From positions 62,001 through 126,000 of the forward strand of contig NZ_LQPZ01000028.1 in the NCBI RefSeq assembly GCF_002102395.1: 64,000 nt of DNA, written 5' to 3'. Of this stretch, positions 43,985-52,593 are shown piece by piece. The number at the start of each line of letters is the position of its first letter. Within the stretch, counting starts at the first letter, position 1. Under the pieces are notes generated by a model, which saw nothing but the letters and a program-made list of their open reading frames with translations, had not been told where the DNA came from and searched no databases. Position numbers and translations under genes: made by a program. The stretch is from Mycolicibacillus trivialis. Its GTDB lineage: Bacteria; Actinomycetota; Actinomycetes; Mycobacteriales; Mycobacteriaceae.

Positions 43985-45133
43985 GTGACCCGGGTACTGC
44001 TGGTGACCAACGACTTCCCGCCGCGGCCCGGCGGCATCCAGTCCTACCTGGAGCAACTGGTGGGCCGGCTGGTCACCTCAAGCGACCGGCAGGTCACCGT
44101 CTACGCCCCGGCGTGGAAGGGCGCCGAGACCTACGACGCCGCGGCCGCCGCGGCCGGCTATCCGGTGGTCCGCCACCCCGGAAGCTTGATGCTGCCGGTG
44201 CCGTCGGTGGAGTCACGGATGCGAGCGCTGATCGCCGAACACGGCATCGACACCGTGTGGTTCGGCGCGGCAGCGCCGCTGGCGCTGCTGGCGCCGGCCG
44301 CCCGCCGCGCCGGCGCCTCGCGGGTATTGGCCAGCACCCACGGTCACGAGGTCGGCTGGTCGATGCTTCCGGTGGCCCGCTCGGTGCTGCGCCGCATCGG
44401 CGACCACACCGACACGGTCACCTTCGTCAGTCACTACACCAAAGGCCGGTTCGCCGCCGCGTTCGGTCCGGCCGCGACACTCGAGCATCTGCCGCCGGGG
44501 GTGGACACCGAGCGGTTCCGGCCCGACCCGGCGGCCCGCGCCGAACTGCGGACCCGCTACGGACTGGGGGAGCGGCCCACCGTGGTGTGCCTGTCCCGGC
44601 TGGTGCCGCGCAAGGGCCAGGACATGCTCATCCAGGCGTTGCCGAGGATCCGCCGGCGCGTTGACGGCGCCGCCCTGCTCATCGTCGGCGGCGGCCCTCA
44701 CCGGGCCGCGCTGCAGCGGCTGGCCGAGCGCACCGGCGTCGGCGAGCACGTCACGTTCACCGGCGGGGTCCCGGCGGCGGAGCTACCGGCCCACCACGCC
44801 GTGGCCGACGTGTTCGCGATGCCGTGCCGCACCCGCGGGGCCGGACTGGATGTCGAAGGGCTGGGCATCGTGTTCCTGGAGGCCTCGGCCACCGGCGTCC
44901 CGGTGGTGGCGGGCGACTCGGGCGGTGCTCCGGAAACGGTGCAGCACAACAAGACCGGCCTGGTGGTCGACGGTCGTGCCGTCGAGAAGATCGCCGACGC
45001 CGTGGCCGGCCTGCTCGCCGACCCGGACCGGGCGGCCGCGATGGGTGCAGCCGGGCGCGAGTGGGTCAGTGCCCACTGGCGCTGGGACGTGCTGACCGAG
45101 CGGCTGGCGGGCCTGCTGGGCGGCGAGTGCTAG
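43985..45133 (+). CDS. pimB: GDP-mannose-dependent mannosyltransferase PimB'
   Basis: A 382-residue GT-B, GT4-type enzyme that adds the second mannose to phosphatidylinositol monomannoside, an early step of PIM, LM and LAM synthesis. It shows the N-terminal NDFPPRPGGIQSYLEQLV, the GDP-binding VCLSRLVPRKGQDMLIQAL and the E-x7-E motif EGLGIVFLE. GTG 43985 is the start. MptA (57299-58810), acting later in the same pathway, is in the window. The M. tuberculosis counterpart is Rv2188c; the symbol pimB' is sometimes written pimB. Confidence 0.93.
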   Translation: MTRVLLVTNDFPPRPGGIQSYLEQLVGRLVTSSDRQVTVYAPAWKGAETYDAAAAAAGYPVVRHPGSLMLPVPSVESRMRALIAEHGIDTVWFGAAAPLALLAPAARRAGASRVLASTHGHEVGWSMLPVARSVLRRIGDHTDTVTFVSHYTKGRFAAAFGPAATLEHLPPGVDTERFRPDPAARAELRTRYGLGERPTVVCLSRLVPRKGQDMLIQALPRIRRRVDGAALLIVGGGPHRAALQRLAERTGVGEHVTFTGGVPAAELPAHHAVADVFAMPCRTRGAGLDVEGLGIVFLEASATGVPVVAGDSGGAPETVQHNKTGLVVDGRAVEKIADAVAGLLADPDRAAAMGAAGREWVSAHWRWDVLTERLAGLLGGEC

Positions 45134-45159
45134 CCAACTGTGCTGTCTCATGAGGTTGG

Positions 45160-45234
45160 TTGCGCCGCGGTGACGCGCATGGCATCGCCCGGAGTAAAGC
45201 GGACGGATTGCGCCGCGTCGCGGATGGCGTCGCC
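45160..45234 (+). repeat. Imperfect direct repeat downstream of pimB'
   Basis: Two copies of a roughly 28-30-bp sequence, 45160-45189 and 45208-45234. Both start TTGCGCCGCG and end ATGGCATCGCC or ATGGCGTCGCC. They lie in the non-coding gap at the left edge of the lower-GC regulator/hydrolase segment and may be a scar of its arrival. Confidence 0.5.
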
Positions 45235-45242
45235 TTCGACCC

Positions 45243-45283
45243 CCCGCCGACACGTGCGGGCTCGGGGTCACGGTGTCGGCGGG
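45243..45283. terminator. Hairpin terminator between pimB' and the XRE regulator
   Basis: An 11-bp perfect stem, CCCGCCGACAC (45243-45253) with GTGTCGGCGGG (45273-45283), with a 19-nt loop. There is no U-tract. It overlaps the end of the regulator and lies between converging genes. Confidence 0.5.
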
Positions 45284-46125
45284 CTGGTGGAATGCTCGTC
45301 GGCGAGCATCTGAATTGCCTGAGCGGCAGGCGAGTTCGGTTCGGCGGTGTAGCCGACCAGTGACAGTCCTGGTGCGGCGGTTATGGCCAGGACGTGGTAG
45401 GTCAACGTCAGTTCGCCGAATCGCGCGTTGCCGAACTTTTTGCTGCCGTGCTTGTGGGCGGTGACGTTGTGGGCGGCCAACCGCAATCGGAATGATTCGC
45501 AGCGAGTGGCAAGCTCGCCGACGACTTTGGTGACGCCAGGTGAGTGAGGGGCGCGGGCCGCCTCCGCTTGCAGTAGCGCGACCGCCTCGTCGGCGGTGCG
45601 ATCCCACTGCGGAAACAACTGATCAGAGGACGCGTCGAGAAACAGGAACCGAGCGAGGTTCGGCGCGCCGTTGGCCCTGGCGAACATAGGCGCGTAAATC
45701 GCGCGGCCCAGAGCGTTCGCCGCCAGGAAGTCGAGGCTGCCGTTCATCACGATGGCCGGCGAGGTGGCCATGCTGTCCATCAGCGTTTGGATTCCATCGG
45801 GGATCTTCTGATCATTCCTGCGTTTGGGCCGGCCGGTTTTGGTGTCGGCGCCGGCGCGAGTGAGATCCCAGAAGTGAGCTGTCTCGTCGTCGTTGAGACG
45901 CAATGCCCTGGCGACAGCGTCGAGGACGTCGACTGATACACCAGCGATATTGCCGCGTTCAATCTTGGTGTAGTACTCGGTGCTAACCCCAGCGAGCTGC
46001 GCAACCTCTTCGCGCCGGAGGCCGGGAACGCGGCGGCGACCGCTCCGAGTGAGCCCCACCTGTTCCGGTCCGATCTTGGCGCGGCGGCTCATCAAGAACT
46101 CTCTGATGTCCTGGGCGACGTCCAT
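45268..46125 (-). CDS. XRE/MmyB-type transcriptional regulator
   Basis: A 285-residue regulator with an N-terminal helix-turn-helix (LRREEVAQLAGVSTEYYTKIERGN, about residues 36-59) and a C-terminal MmyB-like ligand-binding domain (IVMNGSLDFLAANALGRAIY, RFLFLDASSDQLFPQWD). In this family the domain binds a small, often lipid-like ligand, and the gene usually controls an adjacent divergent enzyme gene; here the neighbour is an alpha/beta hydrolase. GC and third-base use are lower than in the flanks. The M. tuberculosis order has no such gene between pimB' and fadD15. Confidence 0.85.
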   Translation of the reverse strand: MDVAQDIREFLMSRRAKIGPEQVGLTRSGRRRVPGLRREEVAQLAGVSTEYYTKIERGNIAGVSVDVLDAVARALRLNDDETAHFWDLTRAGADTKTGRPKRRNDQKIPDGIQTLMDSMATSPAIVMNGSLDFLAANALGRAIYAPMFARANGAPNLARFLFLDASSDQLFPQWDRTADEAVALLQAEAARAPHSPGVTKVVGELATRCESFRLRLAAHNVTAHKHGSKKFGNARFGELTLTYHVLAITAAPGLSLVGYTAEPNSPAAQAIQMLADEHSTSPPTP

Positions 46126-46178
46126 CCCACCACCTTAGGAACGACACCGAGGCTGTGGGGGGTACTGGCTATCCCCCC

Positions 46179-46184
46179 TATAAA
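46179..46184 (+). promoter_or_regulatory. Candidate -10 box of the alpha/beta hydrolase gene
   Basis: TATAAA in the 139-bp divergent region, just upstream of the palindrome at 46209-46222. A GGGGGGTA...TATCCCCCC imperfect inverted repeat (46157-46178) adjoins it. Confidence 0.4.
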
Positions 46185-46208
46185 CGGTGTCTGCCGAGGC
46201 CCGGTATC

Positions 46209-46222
46209 CGAAGCTAGCTTCG
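46209..46222. promoter_or_regulatory. 14-bp palindrome, candidate operator of the XRE regulator
   Basis: CGAAGCTAGCTTCG is a perfect palindrome in the divergent spacer, downstream of the TATAAA element, 43 nt before the hydrolase start. Its placement suits repression of the hydrolase by the adjacent regulator; no binding site of this family is known to me to compare it with. Confidence 0.5.
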
Positions 46223-46264
46223 ATTGCAGACGGTTCACGGACATCGGGAAAAAGAGTTAGGGCA

Positions 46265-47182
46265 ATGACGAGCAACGATCAAGCGCAAGCCGCATTCGAC
46301 AACTTTGTGCAGCTGTGGACGACGGGAACCACGGCGGGACGCCGGGCACCGGTGCTCCGCCGGCCCGACGAGGTCGGTCTCCGATACGAGGACGTGACCT
46401 TCCCCTCCATGGATGGCGTACCTCTGGAGGGATGGTTCATCCCCGCCGACTCCGACAAGGTCATCATCCACAACCATTTCCTGCCGGGAAACCGGTACGG
46501 CTATCCGGGCCATCTGCCCGAGTTTGGTGGCCTTGGTGGTTTTGAGGTCAATTTCTTGCCTGAATACAAGGCGCTGCACGATGCCGGTTACAACGTGTTG
46601 GCATACGACATCCGCAACCATGGGATGAGCGGCCAGGGCAACGGTGGGATCGCCGGCATCGGGTTGACCGAATACCGCGACGTCATCGGCTCGCTTCGCT
46701 ACGCCGCGGCTCGTTCGGACACAAAGGCCATGAAGAAAGCGCTGCTGTCGGTGTGCCTGGGTGCCGATTCAACGACGGTCGCGTGGTCCAAACATCCCGA
46801 GGAGTTCGCCGAGGTCCAGGCGATGGTGATGCTACAACCGGTCTCCGGCAAATACATCGTCGAGGAGTTCGTCAAGAGCATCGGCATGGACGACGGCTAC
46901 GAGAAGTTCGCTACGGCTGTGCATGAGCGCACCGGGTTTCACCTCGCTGAGCAATCACCATTGCAGCACGTTAAGGCGGTTACCGTTCCCACGCTGGTCG
47001 CCCAGGTGCACGACGACACGATGACTCGCCCGCAAGATGTGCAGGACATCTATGACGCTCTCCCCGTTGCCGAGAAGAGCCTGTATTGGATCGAGGGCAC
47101 CGATCGCCGATTCGACGGCTACAACTTCTTCGGTGCACACCCCGAATTACCGATCGAGTGGTTCGACAAACACGTCAACTGA
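46265..47182 (+). CDS. Alpha/beta hydrolase controlled by the divergent XRE regulator
   Basis: A 305-residue alpha/beta hydrolase-fold protein. The strand after DIRNHGMSGQGNGG and the nucleophile elbow region SVCLGADSTT (G-A-D-S? not a strict GxSxG) suggest Cys or an altered nucleophile; the late acid and base are probably in VAQVHDDTMTRPQ and near FDGYNFFG. No signal peptide. Substrate unknown. ATG 46265 has a weak AGGG upstream; an earlier in-frame start at 46187 would run through the operator. Clearly lower GC than surrounding genes, so probably acquired together with the regulator. Confidence 0.75.
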   Translation: MTSNDQAQAAFDNFVQLWTTGTTAGRRAPVLRRPDEVGLRYEDVTFPSMDGVPLEGWFIPADSDKVIIHNHFLPGNRYGYPGHLPEFGGLGGFEVNFLPEYKALHDAGYNVLAYDIRNHGMSGQGNGGIAGIGLTEYRDVIGSLRYAAARSDTKAMKKALLSVCLGADSTTVAWSKHPEEFAEVQAMVMLQPVSGKYIVEEFVKSIGMDDGYEKFATAVHERTGFHLAEQSPLQHVKAVTVPTLVAQVHDDTMTRPQDVQDIYDALPVAEKSLYWIEGTDRRFDGYNFFGAHPELPIEWFDKHVN

Positions 47183-47260
47183 CACCTCCGGCAACCGTCA
47201 GCGCGGGCGTCGACCAACCCCGATTCCCTCTCGCGTCACCAACGTACTGAGACATCACAG

Positions 47261-49084
47261 CTACCCACGCCGGCCCGCGTCGGGGGCGTCGCCGTAGATC
47301 GCCTCGATCTCGTCGGCGAAATTCTCGGCCACCACCTTGCGTTTGACCTTCATCGTCGGGGTCAGCTCACCGCTCTCCTCGGTGAAGTCGCTCGGCAGGA
47401 TCCGGAACTTGCGGATCGACTCCGCATGCGACACCGCGAGATTGGCCTGTTTGACCGCCGCGTCCACCTCCGCCAGTAGATCCGGGTCGGTGGCCAGATC
47501 CGCCACGGTCGCCCCGCCGTCCTTGCTGTTGCGTTGCTTCCAGCCCTCGAACGCCTCCGGGTCGATGGTGATCAGCGCACCGATGAACGGCTTGGCGTCG
47601 CCGACCGCCATCGCCTGGCTGATCAGCGGGTGGGCGCGCAACTGGTCCTCCAACACCGAGGGGGCGACGTTCTTCCCGCCTGCGGTGACGATGATCTCCT
47701 TCTTGCGCCCGGTGATCGTCAGGAAACCGTCGTCGTCGATCGAACCCAGGTCTCCGGTCTTGAGCCACCCGTCGGTGAAGGTGTCGGCGGTGGCCTCCTC
47801 GTTGTTCCAGTAGCCGGTGAACACCACCCCGCCGCGCACCTGCAGTTCGCTGTCCTCGGCGATGCGCATGCTGTTGCCGGGCAGCAGTTGTCCGACCGTG
47901 CCGACCTTCACCGCGCCGATCTGGTTGACGGTGATGGCCGCGCAGGTCTCGGTCATGCCGTAGCCCTCGTAGATGGTCAGTCCCACCCCGCGGTAGAAGT
48001 GGCCCAACCACTTGCCCAGCGGCCCACCGCCGGAGATCGACGCCCGGCAGTCACCACCGAGTGCCTCGCGCAGCTTGTGGTAGACCAACCGGTCGAACAG
48101 CGCATGCTTGGCGCGCAGCCACAACCCCGGACCGCCCTCGTCGAGGGACTTGCTCCAGGCCACCGCCGTTTCGGCGGCCGCCTCGAAGATGCGGCCCTTG
48201 CCGCCGTCGGCGGCGTTCTGGGCGGCGGTGTTGTACACCTTCTCGAACACCCGCGGCACCGAGACCACCACGGTCGGTTTGAAGGTGGCGAACAGCGGTA
48301 CCAGGTTCTTGATGTCGCTGGTGAACCCGACGGTGACCTTGTTGACCAGTGCGGCCAACGTGATCGAGCGGGCGAACACGTGCGCCATCGGCAGGAACGT
48401 CAGCATCCGGGCGTCCTCGCTCAACAACGACGGCAGCACCGCCTTGGCCCCGCGCGCCTCGTAGACCAGGTTGGCGTGGGTGAGCTGGCAGCCCTTGGGC
48501 CGCCCGGTCGTGCCCGAGGTGTAGATCAGGGTGGCCAGATCCGATGACCGCACCGCCGACAGTCGGGCCTCCACCTCCGCGGCCTCGACTCCGGCGCCGG
48601 CTTCGGCCAGCCGGGCGAACGCCGAGGTCCCGGCGCCGTCGAGCACCAGCGTCTCCTTCAACGCGGTGTCCTCGCCGGCCGCGTCGGCCACCGTGGCGGC
48701 GTGTTCGTCGGTCTCGGCGACCACCAGCACCGCACCCGAATCGCGCAACACCCAGTTGACCTGCTGGGTCGACGAGGTCTCGTAGATGGGGACCAGCACC
48801 GCGCCGACCGTCAGGATCGCCAGGTCCACCAGTGCCCACTCGTAGCGGGTCGCCGACAGCAGGCCCACCCGGTCGCCGGGTTGCACGCCCAGCCCGATCA
48901 GGCCCCGCGCCAGGGTGCGCACCTGCTCGGCGGCCTCGGCGTAGGTGACGTCGGTCCAGTCGCCGTCGGTCTGGCGTTGAAAGACCACCTTGTCGGGATT
49001 CCGGCGTTCGTGGTCGAAGATCGCGCTCGCGAGCGTGTCGTGGTCCTCGACGGTAAACGACGCCGGAACGGTGAATTCAGGCAC
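47261..49084 (-). CDS. fadD15: Long-chain fatty acyl-CoA synthetase
   Basis: A 607-residue AMP-forming ligase activating long-chain fatty acids to acyl-CoA. It has [20 protein letters not shown] (P-loop), the [13 protein letters not shown] motif, and [25 protein letters not shown] with the C-terminal lysine region. GTG 49084 starts the gene; a TAGGGT -10 (49127-49132, complement ACCCTA) gives a leader of about 36 nt. It shares a gap with the divergent SRPBCC gene. The M. tuberculosis counterpart is Rv2187. Confidence 0.95.
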   Translation of the reverse strand: MPEFTVPASFTVEDHDTLASAIFDHERRNPDKVVFQRQTDGDWTDVTYAEAAEQVRTLARGLIGLGVQPGDRVGLLSATRYEWALVDLAILTVGAVLVPIYETSSTQQVNWVLRDSGAVLVVAETDEHAATVADAAGEDTALKETLVLDGAGTSAFARLAEAGAGVEAAEVEARLSAVRSSDLATLIYTSGTTGRPKGCQLTHANLVYEARGAKAVLPSLLSEDARMLTFLPMAHVFARSITLAALVNKVTVGFTSDIKNLVPLFATFKPTVVVSVPRVFEKVYNTAAQNAADGGKGRIFEAAAETAVAWSKSLDEGGPGLWLRAKHALFDRLVYHKLREALGGDCRASISGGGPLGKWLGHFYRGVGLTIYEGYGMTETCAAITVNQIGAVKVGTVGQLLPGNSMRIAEDSELQVRGGVVFTGYWNNEEATADTFTDGWLKTGDLGSIDDDGFLTITGRKKEIIVTAGGKNVAPSVLEDQLRAHPLISQAMAVGDAKPFIGALITIDPEAFEGWKQRNSKDGGATVADLATDPDLLAEVDAAVKQANLAVSHAESIRKFRILPSDFTEESGELTPTMKVKRKVVAENFADEIEAIYGDAPDAGRRG

Positions 49085-49209
49085 TTTGCTGACCTCTTCA
49101 ACATCGCGGTGGGCGGTTTGCCGTCCACCCTAGACCGCACCGATGTGACTCGGTTCACCTCCGCCGCCGCCGCCGACGGCGACGCGCGCCGGTATGTGAA
49201 GCTAGGGCG

Positions 49210-49605
49210 GTGAACAGCATCCAGGTCGCCGACGAGACGTTCATCGCCGCCGACCCCGCCACGGTCGGCGGCGCGGTCGGCGATCCCGCCAACTGGCGGC
49301 GGTGGTGGCCCGACCTGCTGCTGCAGGTCGTCGAGGACCGGGCCGAACTGGGCGTGCGCTGGACGGTGGCCGGCCCGCTGACCGGCACCATGGAGATCTG
49401 GCTGGAACCGTGCCTCGACGGGGTGCTGCTGCACTACTTCCTGCACGCCGAACCGAGCGGTGTGGCGGCCTGGCAACTGGCCCGGATGAACCTGGCCGCG
49501 ATGACCCACCGCCGCCGGGTCGCGGGCAAGGCCATGTCGTTCGAACTCAAACAGATCCTCGAGGCCGACCGGCCGATCGGCGTCGCACCTGGCCGAACCG
49601 GGTAG
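49210..49605 (+). CDS. SRPBCC family protein (first of two)
   Basis: A 131-residue helix-grip protein (VADETFIAADPATVGGAVGD, then WRRWWPDLLLQVVEDR), with a strand-rich middle and a long C-terminal helix, typical of START/polyketide-cyclase-like lipid-binding domains. No catalytic residues are evident. It lies divergently from fadD15 and upstream of a second SRPBCC gene, as in the M. tuberculosis Rv2186c-Rv2185c pair. Start GTG 49210. Confidence 0.78.
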   Translation: MNSIQVADETFIAADPATVGGAVGDPANWRRWWPDLLLQVVEDRAELGVRWTVAGPLTGTMEIWLEPCLDGVLLHYFLHAEPSGVAAWQLARMNLAAMTHRRRVAGKAMSFELKQILEADRPIGVAPGRTG

Positions 49606-49668
49606 CGGCCCGGCAGGGTACCGTTCTTGCCTGGGGGAGTACGGGCGTAGCGAGCAGGAAGCATTTAC

Positions 49669-50106
49669 GTGACGGACAAGACGGCGCAGACCATCTACAT
49701 CGAGGCCGAACCCGCAGCGGTGATGGCGGTCATCGCCGACATCACCGCCTACCCCCAGTGGGTGTCGGAGTACAAGCAGGCCGAGGTGCTGGAATCCGAC
49801 GCCGACGGCTATCCGAAGGTGGCCCGGTTGCAGCTGGACGCCGCCGTCATCAAAGACACCATGGTCCTGTCCTACGAGTGGCCCGCCGACCGCAACTCGG
49901 TGCGCTGGTCGCTGGTCTCCAGCTCGCTGCTCAAAGCCCTCGACGGTGCGTACCTGTTGCGCCCCAAGGGCTCCGGTACCGAAGTCACCTACGAGTTGTC
50001 GGTGGACCTGATGGTCCCGATGATCGGCCTGCTCAAGCGCAAGGCGGAGCGGCGGCTGACCGACACCGCGTTGAAGGACCTGAAGAAACGAGTCGAGGCT
50101 GAGTGA
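49669..50106 (+). CDS. SRPBCC family cyclase/dehydrase-like protein
   Basis: A 145-residue helix-grip protein starting MTDKTAQTIYIEAEPAAVMA, with the ITAYPQWVSEYKQAEVLE segment typical of the polyketide_cyc2 family and a long C-terminal helix ending LTDTALKDLKKRVEAE. It probably binds a hydrophobic ligand. GTG 49669 has AGGAAG upstream. The gene overlaps the start region of the ATPase that follows, and the two may form one functional unit. Corresponds to the Rv2185c (TB16.3) position. Confidence 0.83.
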   Translation: MTDKTAQTIYIEAEPAAVMAVIADITAYPQWVSEYKQAEVLESDADGYPKVARLQLDAAVIKDTMVLSYEWPADRNSVRWSLVSSSLLKALDGAYLLRPKGSGTEVTYELSVDLMVPMIGLLKRKAERRLTDTALKDLKKRVEAE

Positions 50107-50146
50107 GAACGCCACGGCCACGGCTTCCGGCCCGGCCCGCATCAGT

Positions 50147-51364
50147 TTGTTCGTCGGTAAGGGTGGCGTAGGCAAATCCACCCTCGCCGCGGCGACCGCG
50201 GTGCACGGCGCCACGGCCGGCGAGCGGGTGCTGGTGGTCTCCACCGACCAGGCGCACTCGCTCGGCGACGTCCTCGGCGTGGCGGTGCCGCCCACCGGCG
50301 GCCGGGACCCGGTCGAGGTCCGGCTCGACGACGGCGTCGCCGACGTCGGATCGCTCGACGCCCTCGCGCTGGACACCCTGGCGCTGCTGGCCGACCGGTG
50401 GCGTCAGGTGGCCGCGGCGCTGGCCGCCCGTTTCCCCGACTCCGAGCTGGGCTCGCTGGCGCCCGAAGAGCTCTCCGCGCTTCCCGGCGTGCAGGAGGTG
50501 CTCGGGCTCCACGAGGTCGGCGAACTGGCCGACTGCGGACGCTGGGATCACGTGGTGGTGGACTGCGCCTCGACCGCCGACGCGTTGCGGATGCTCACCC
50601 TGCCGGGCACGTTCGCGCTGTACGCGGAACGGGCCTGGCCGCGGCATCGCCGGCTGACCGCCGCCGACGGCGCCACCGCGGCGATCGCGCTGCTGCTCGA
50701 GGGCCTGTCCGCAGGCGTGGAACGCCTCACCGAGCTGCTCACCGACGGCGACCGGGTCGGGGCGCATCTGGTGTTGACCGCGGAGCGGGTGGTCGCCGCC
50801 GAGGCGACGCGCACGCTGGGATCGCTGGCCCTGATGGGGGTTCGGGTCGACGAGCTCATCGTCAACCAGGTTCTGCTGCAAGATGATTCATACGAGTACC
50901 ACAATCTTCCCGCCCACCCCGCCTTCGACTGGTACGCCGAACGCATCGCCGAACAACGCACGGTGCTCGAGGAACTGGACGACGCGATCGGCGATGTGGC
51001 GCTGGTGCTGGCACCGCACCTGCCCGGCGAGCCGATCGGCGCCAAAGCCCTGGCCGACCTGCTGGCCGCGATCCGGCGGCGGGACGGTTCGGCGCCGCCG
51101 GGGCCACTGCGGCCCACGGTGGAGCGGGAATCGGGATCGGGATTGGGGTCGGTGTACCGGCTGCGTCTAGAGTTGCCTCAGATCGACCCCGGCGCGCTGA
51201 AACTCGGCCGGGTCGGCGACGACCTGATCATCGGTGCCGGCGGGCTGCGACGGCGGGTGCGACTCGCCTCGGTGCTGCGGCGGTGCACGGTGATCGACGC
51301 GGCGCTGCGCGGCACCGAACTGACGGTGCGTTTCCAACCCAACCCGGAGGTGTGGCCCAGATGA
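50147..51364 (+). CDS. ArsA/GET3-type ATPase (start uncertain)
   Basis: A P-loop ATPase of the ArsA family: FVGKGGVGKSTLAAATAVHG (Walker A with the signature lysine) and VSTDQAHSLGDVLG (switch I). WDHVVVDCASTADALRML is the switch II region. The C-terminal part is shared with mycobacterial homologues at the Rv2184c position; the role (metal or protein targeting, envelope lipids) is unknown. TTG 50147 is the first standard codon but would truncate the P-loop strand (ARISLFVGKGG); CTG 50099 in the same frame would restore it. Its stop overlaps the next ATG. Confidence 0.78.
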   Translation: MFVGKGGVGKSTLAAATAVHGATAGERVLVVSTDQAHSLGDVLGVAVPPTGGRDPVEVRLDDGVADVGSLDALALDTLALLADRWRQVAAALAARFPDSELGSLAPEELSALPGVQEVLGLHEVGELADCGRWDHVVVDCASTADALRMLTLPGTFALYAERAWPRHRRLTAADGATAAIALLLEGLSAGVERLTELLTDGDRVGAHLVLTAERVVAAEATRTLGSLALMGVRVDELIVNQVLLQDDSYEYHNLPAHPAFDWYAERIAEQRTVLEELDDAIGDVALVLAPHLPGEPIGAKALADLLAAIRRRDGSAPPGPLRPTVERESGSGLGSVYRLRLELPQIDPGALKLGRVGDDLIIGAGGLRRRVRLASVLRRCTVIDAALRGTELTVRFQPNPEVWPR

Positions 51365-51711
51365 CCGGCGTCCACCCCGACCTCGGTGAGCTCGGCCCCG
51401 AACTGCGGCGCATCGCCCGCGCCATCCTCGACGGCGTCGACCCGACGCTGCGGGCGGTGGCGGCAGCGGCCGTCGCGGGCGACCCCGGCAAATGCCAGCA
51501 GGTGTGGTGTCCGGTGTGCGCGCTGGCCGCGCTGGCCGGCGGCGAACAGCACCCGCTGCTCGACGTTATCGCCGAGCACAGCGTCGCGCTGCTGACCGTC
51601 ATCCGCGCGATGGTGGACAACTCCGATGCGACACCGGAGGCGGACGCGCCCGCCGGTGCGGAGCGGGCCCGCACCGGCTACCAACACATCCCGGTGAACG
51701 TCGAAGAGTAA
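51361..51711 (+). CDS. Small conserved hypothetical protein downstream of the ATPase
   Basis: A 116-residue helical protein with a short cysteine cluster (CQQVWCPVCALAAL) that could bind a metal. The ATG at 51361 overlaps the ATPase stop (ATGA), so it is likely co-translated with it. C-terminal residues are acidic and Ala/Pro rich. It matches the Rv2183c position. Function unknown; the tight link to an ArsA-like ATPase is the main clue. Confidence 0.72.
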   Translation: MTGVHPDLGELGPELRRIARAILDGVDPTLRAVAAAAVAGDPGKCQQVWCPVCALAALAGGEQHPLLDVIAEHSVALLTVIRAMVDNSDATPEADAPAGAERARTGYQHIPVNVEE

Positions 51712-51792
51712 TCCGTGGGTGGCCGACGGGCACCCGGCGAGTAAAGTTGACCGGCAGAGCACGCGCTGGCGGACGGGCGATTCGGAGGGGCC

Positions 51793-52521
51793 ATGTGGTA
51801 CTGGCTGTTCAAGTACATCCTGCTGGGCCCGCTGCTGAGCCTGCTGGGCCGGCCGAAGGTGGAGGGGCTCGAACACATACCGCCGTCGGGCGCGGTGATC
51901 CTGGCCAGCAACCACCTGGCCGTGATGGACAGCTTCTACCTGCCGCTGGTGGTGCGCCGGCGCATCACCTTCCTGGCGAAATCGGAGTACTTCACCGGCA
52001 CCGGCCTCAAGGGCCGGCTCACCCGGTGGTTCTACACCGTCGTCGGGCAGGTGCCCATCGACCGCACCGACGCCGACGCCGCGCAGGCCGCGCTGGACAC
52101 CGCCAAGCGGCTGTTGGAGGAGGGCAAGCTGCTCGGGATGTACCCGGAGGGCACCCGCTCCCCGGACGGGCGGCTGTACAAGGGCAAGACCGGGCTGGCG
52201 CGCCTGGCGCTGGAGACCGGCATCCCGGTGATCCCGGTCGCGATGATCGGCACCGACGTGGTCAACCCGCCCGGCACCAAGATGCTGCGGTTCGGGCGGG
52301 TCACGGTGCGGTTCGGCAAGCCGATGGACTTCTCCCGCTTCGACGGCCTCGGCGGTAACCGGTTCATCGAGCGGGCGGTCATCGACGAGGTGATGTACGA
52401 GCTGATGGGCCTGTCCGGGCAGGAGTACGTCGACATCTACGCGGCGAGCATCAAGGACGGCAGCCAGCAGGCGCCGGTCGATCACGAGGTCGACCGGATC
52501 TCCGAGCAGGCGGCCGGCTAG
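51793..52521 (+). CDS. 1-acylglycerol-3-phosphate acyltransferase (PlsC family)
   Basis: A 242-residue lysophosphatidate acyltransferase-type membrane enzyme for phosphatidic acid synthesis. It has the N-terminal helix WYWLFKYILLGPLLSLLG, the catalytic SNHLAVMDSF (H-x4-D) motif near residue 37, and MYPEGTRSPDGRLYKGKTG (block III). The C-terminus is longer than minimal PlsC and acidic. ATG 51793 has GGAGGGG upstream. In M. tuberculosis this place (Rv2182c) is followed by the mannosyltransferase Rv2181; here that gene is missing. Confidence 0.92.
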   Translation: MWYWLFKYILLGPLLSLLGRPKVEGLEHIPPSGAVILASNHLAVMDSFYLPLVVRRRITFLAKSEYFTGTGLKGRLTRWFYTVVGQVPIDRTDADAAQAALDTAKRLLEEGKLLGMYPEGTRSPDGRLYKGKTGLARLALETGIPVIPVAMIGTDVVNPPGTKMLRFGRVTVRFGKPMDFSRFDGLGGNRFIERAVIDEVMYELMGLSGQEYVDIYAASIKDGSQQAPVDHEVDRISEQAAG

Positions 52522-52581
52522 CACCGCAGCGCCGGCGACGCGCCGGGTCGGGCGCCGGTGCCCAAGAGGCCCGGAGCGGAC

Positions 52582-52587
52582 TACGTT
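52582..52587 (+). promoter_or_regulatory. Leaderless -10 box of the membrane protein gene at 52594
   Basis: TACGTT ends 6 nt before ATG 52594. It supports ATG 52594 over the in-frame GTG at 52558. Confidence 0.5.
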
Positions 52588-52593
52588 GCACAC

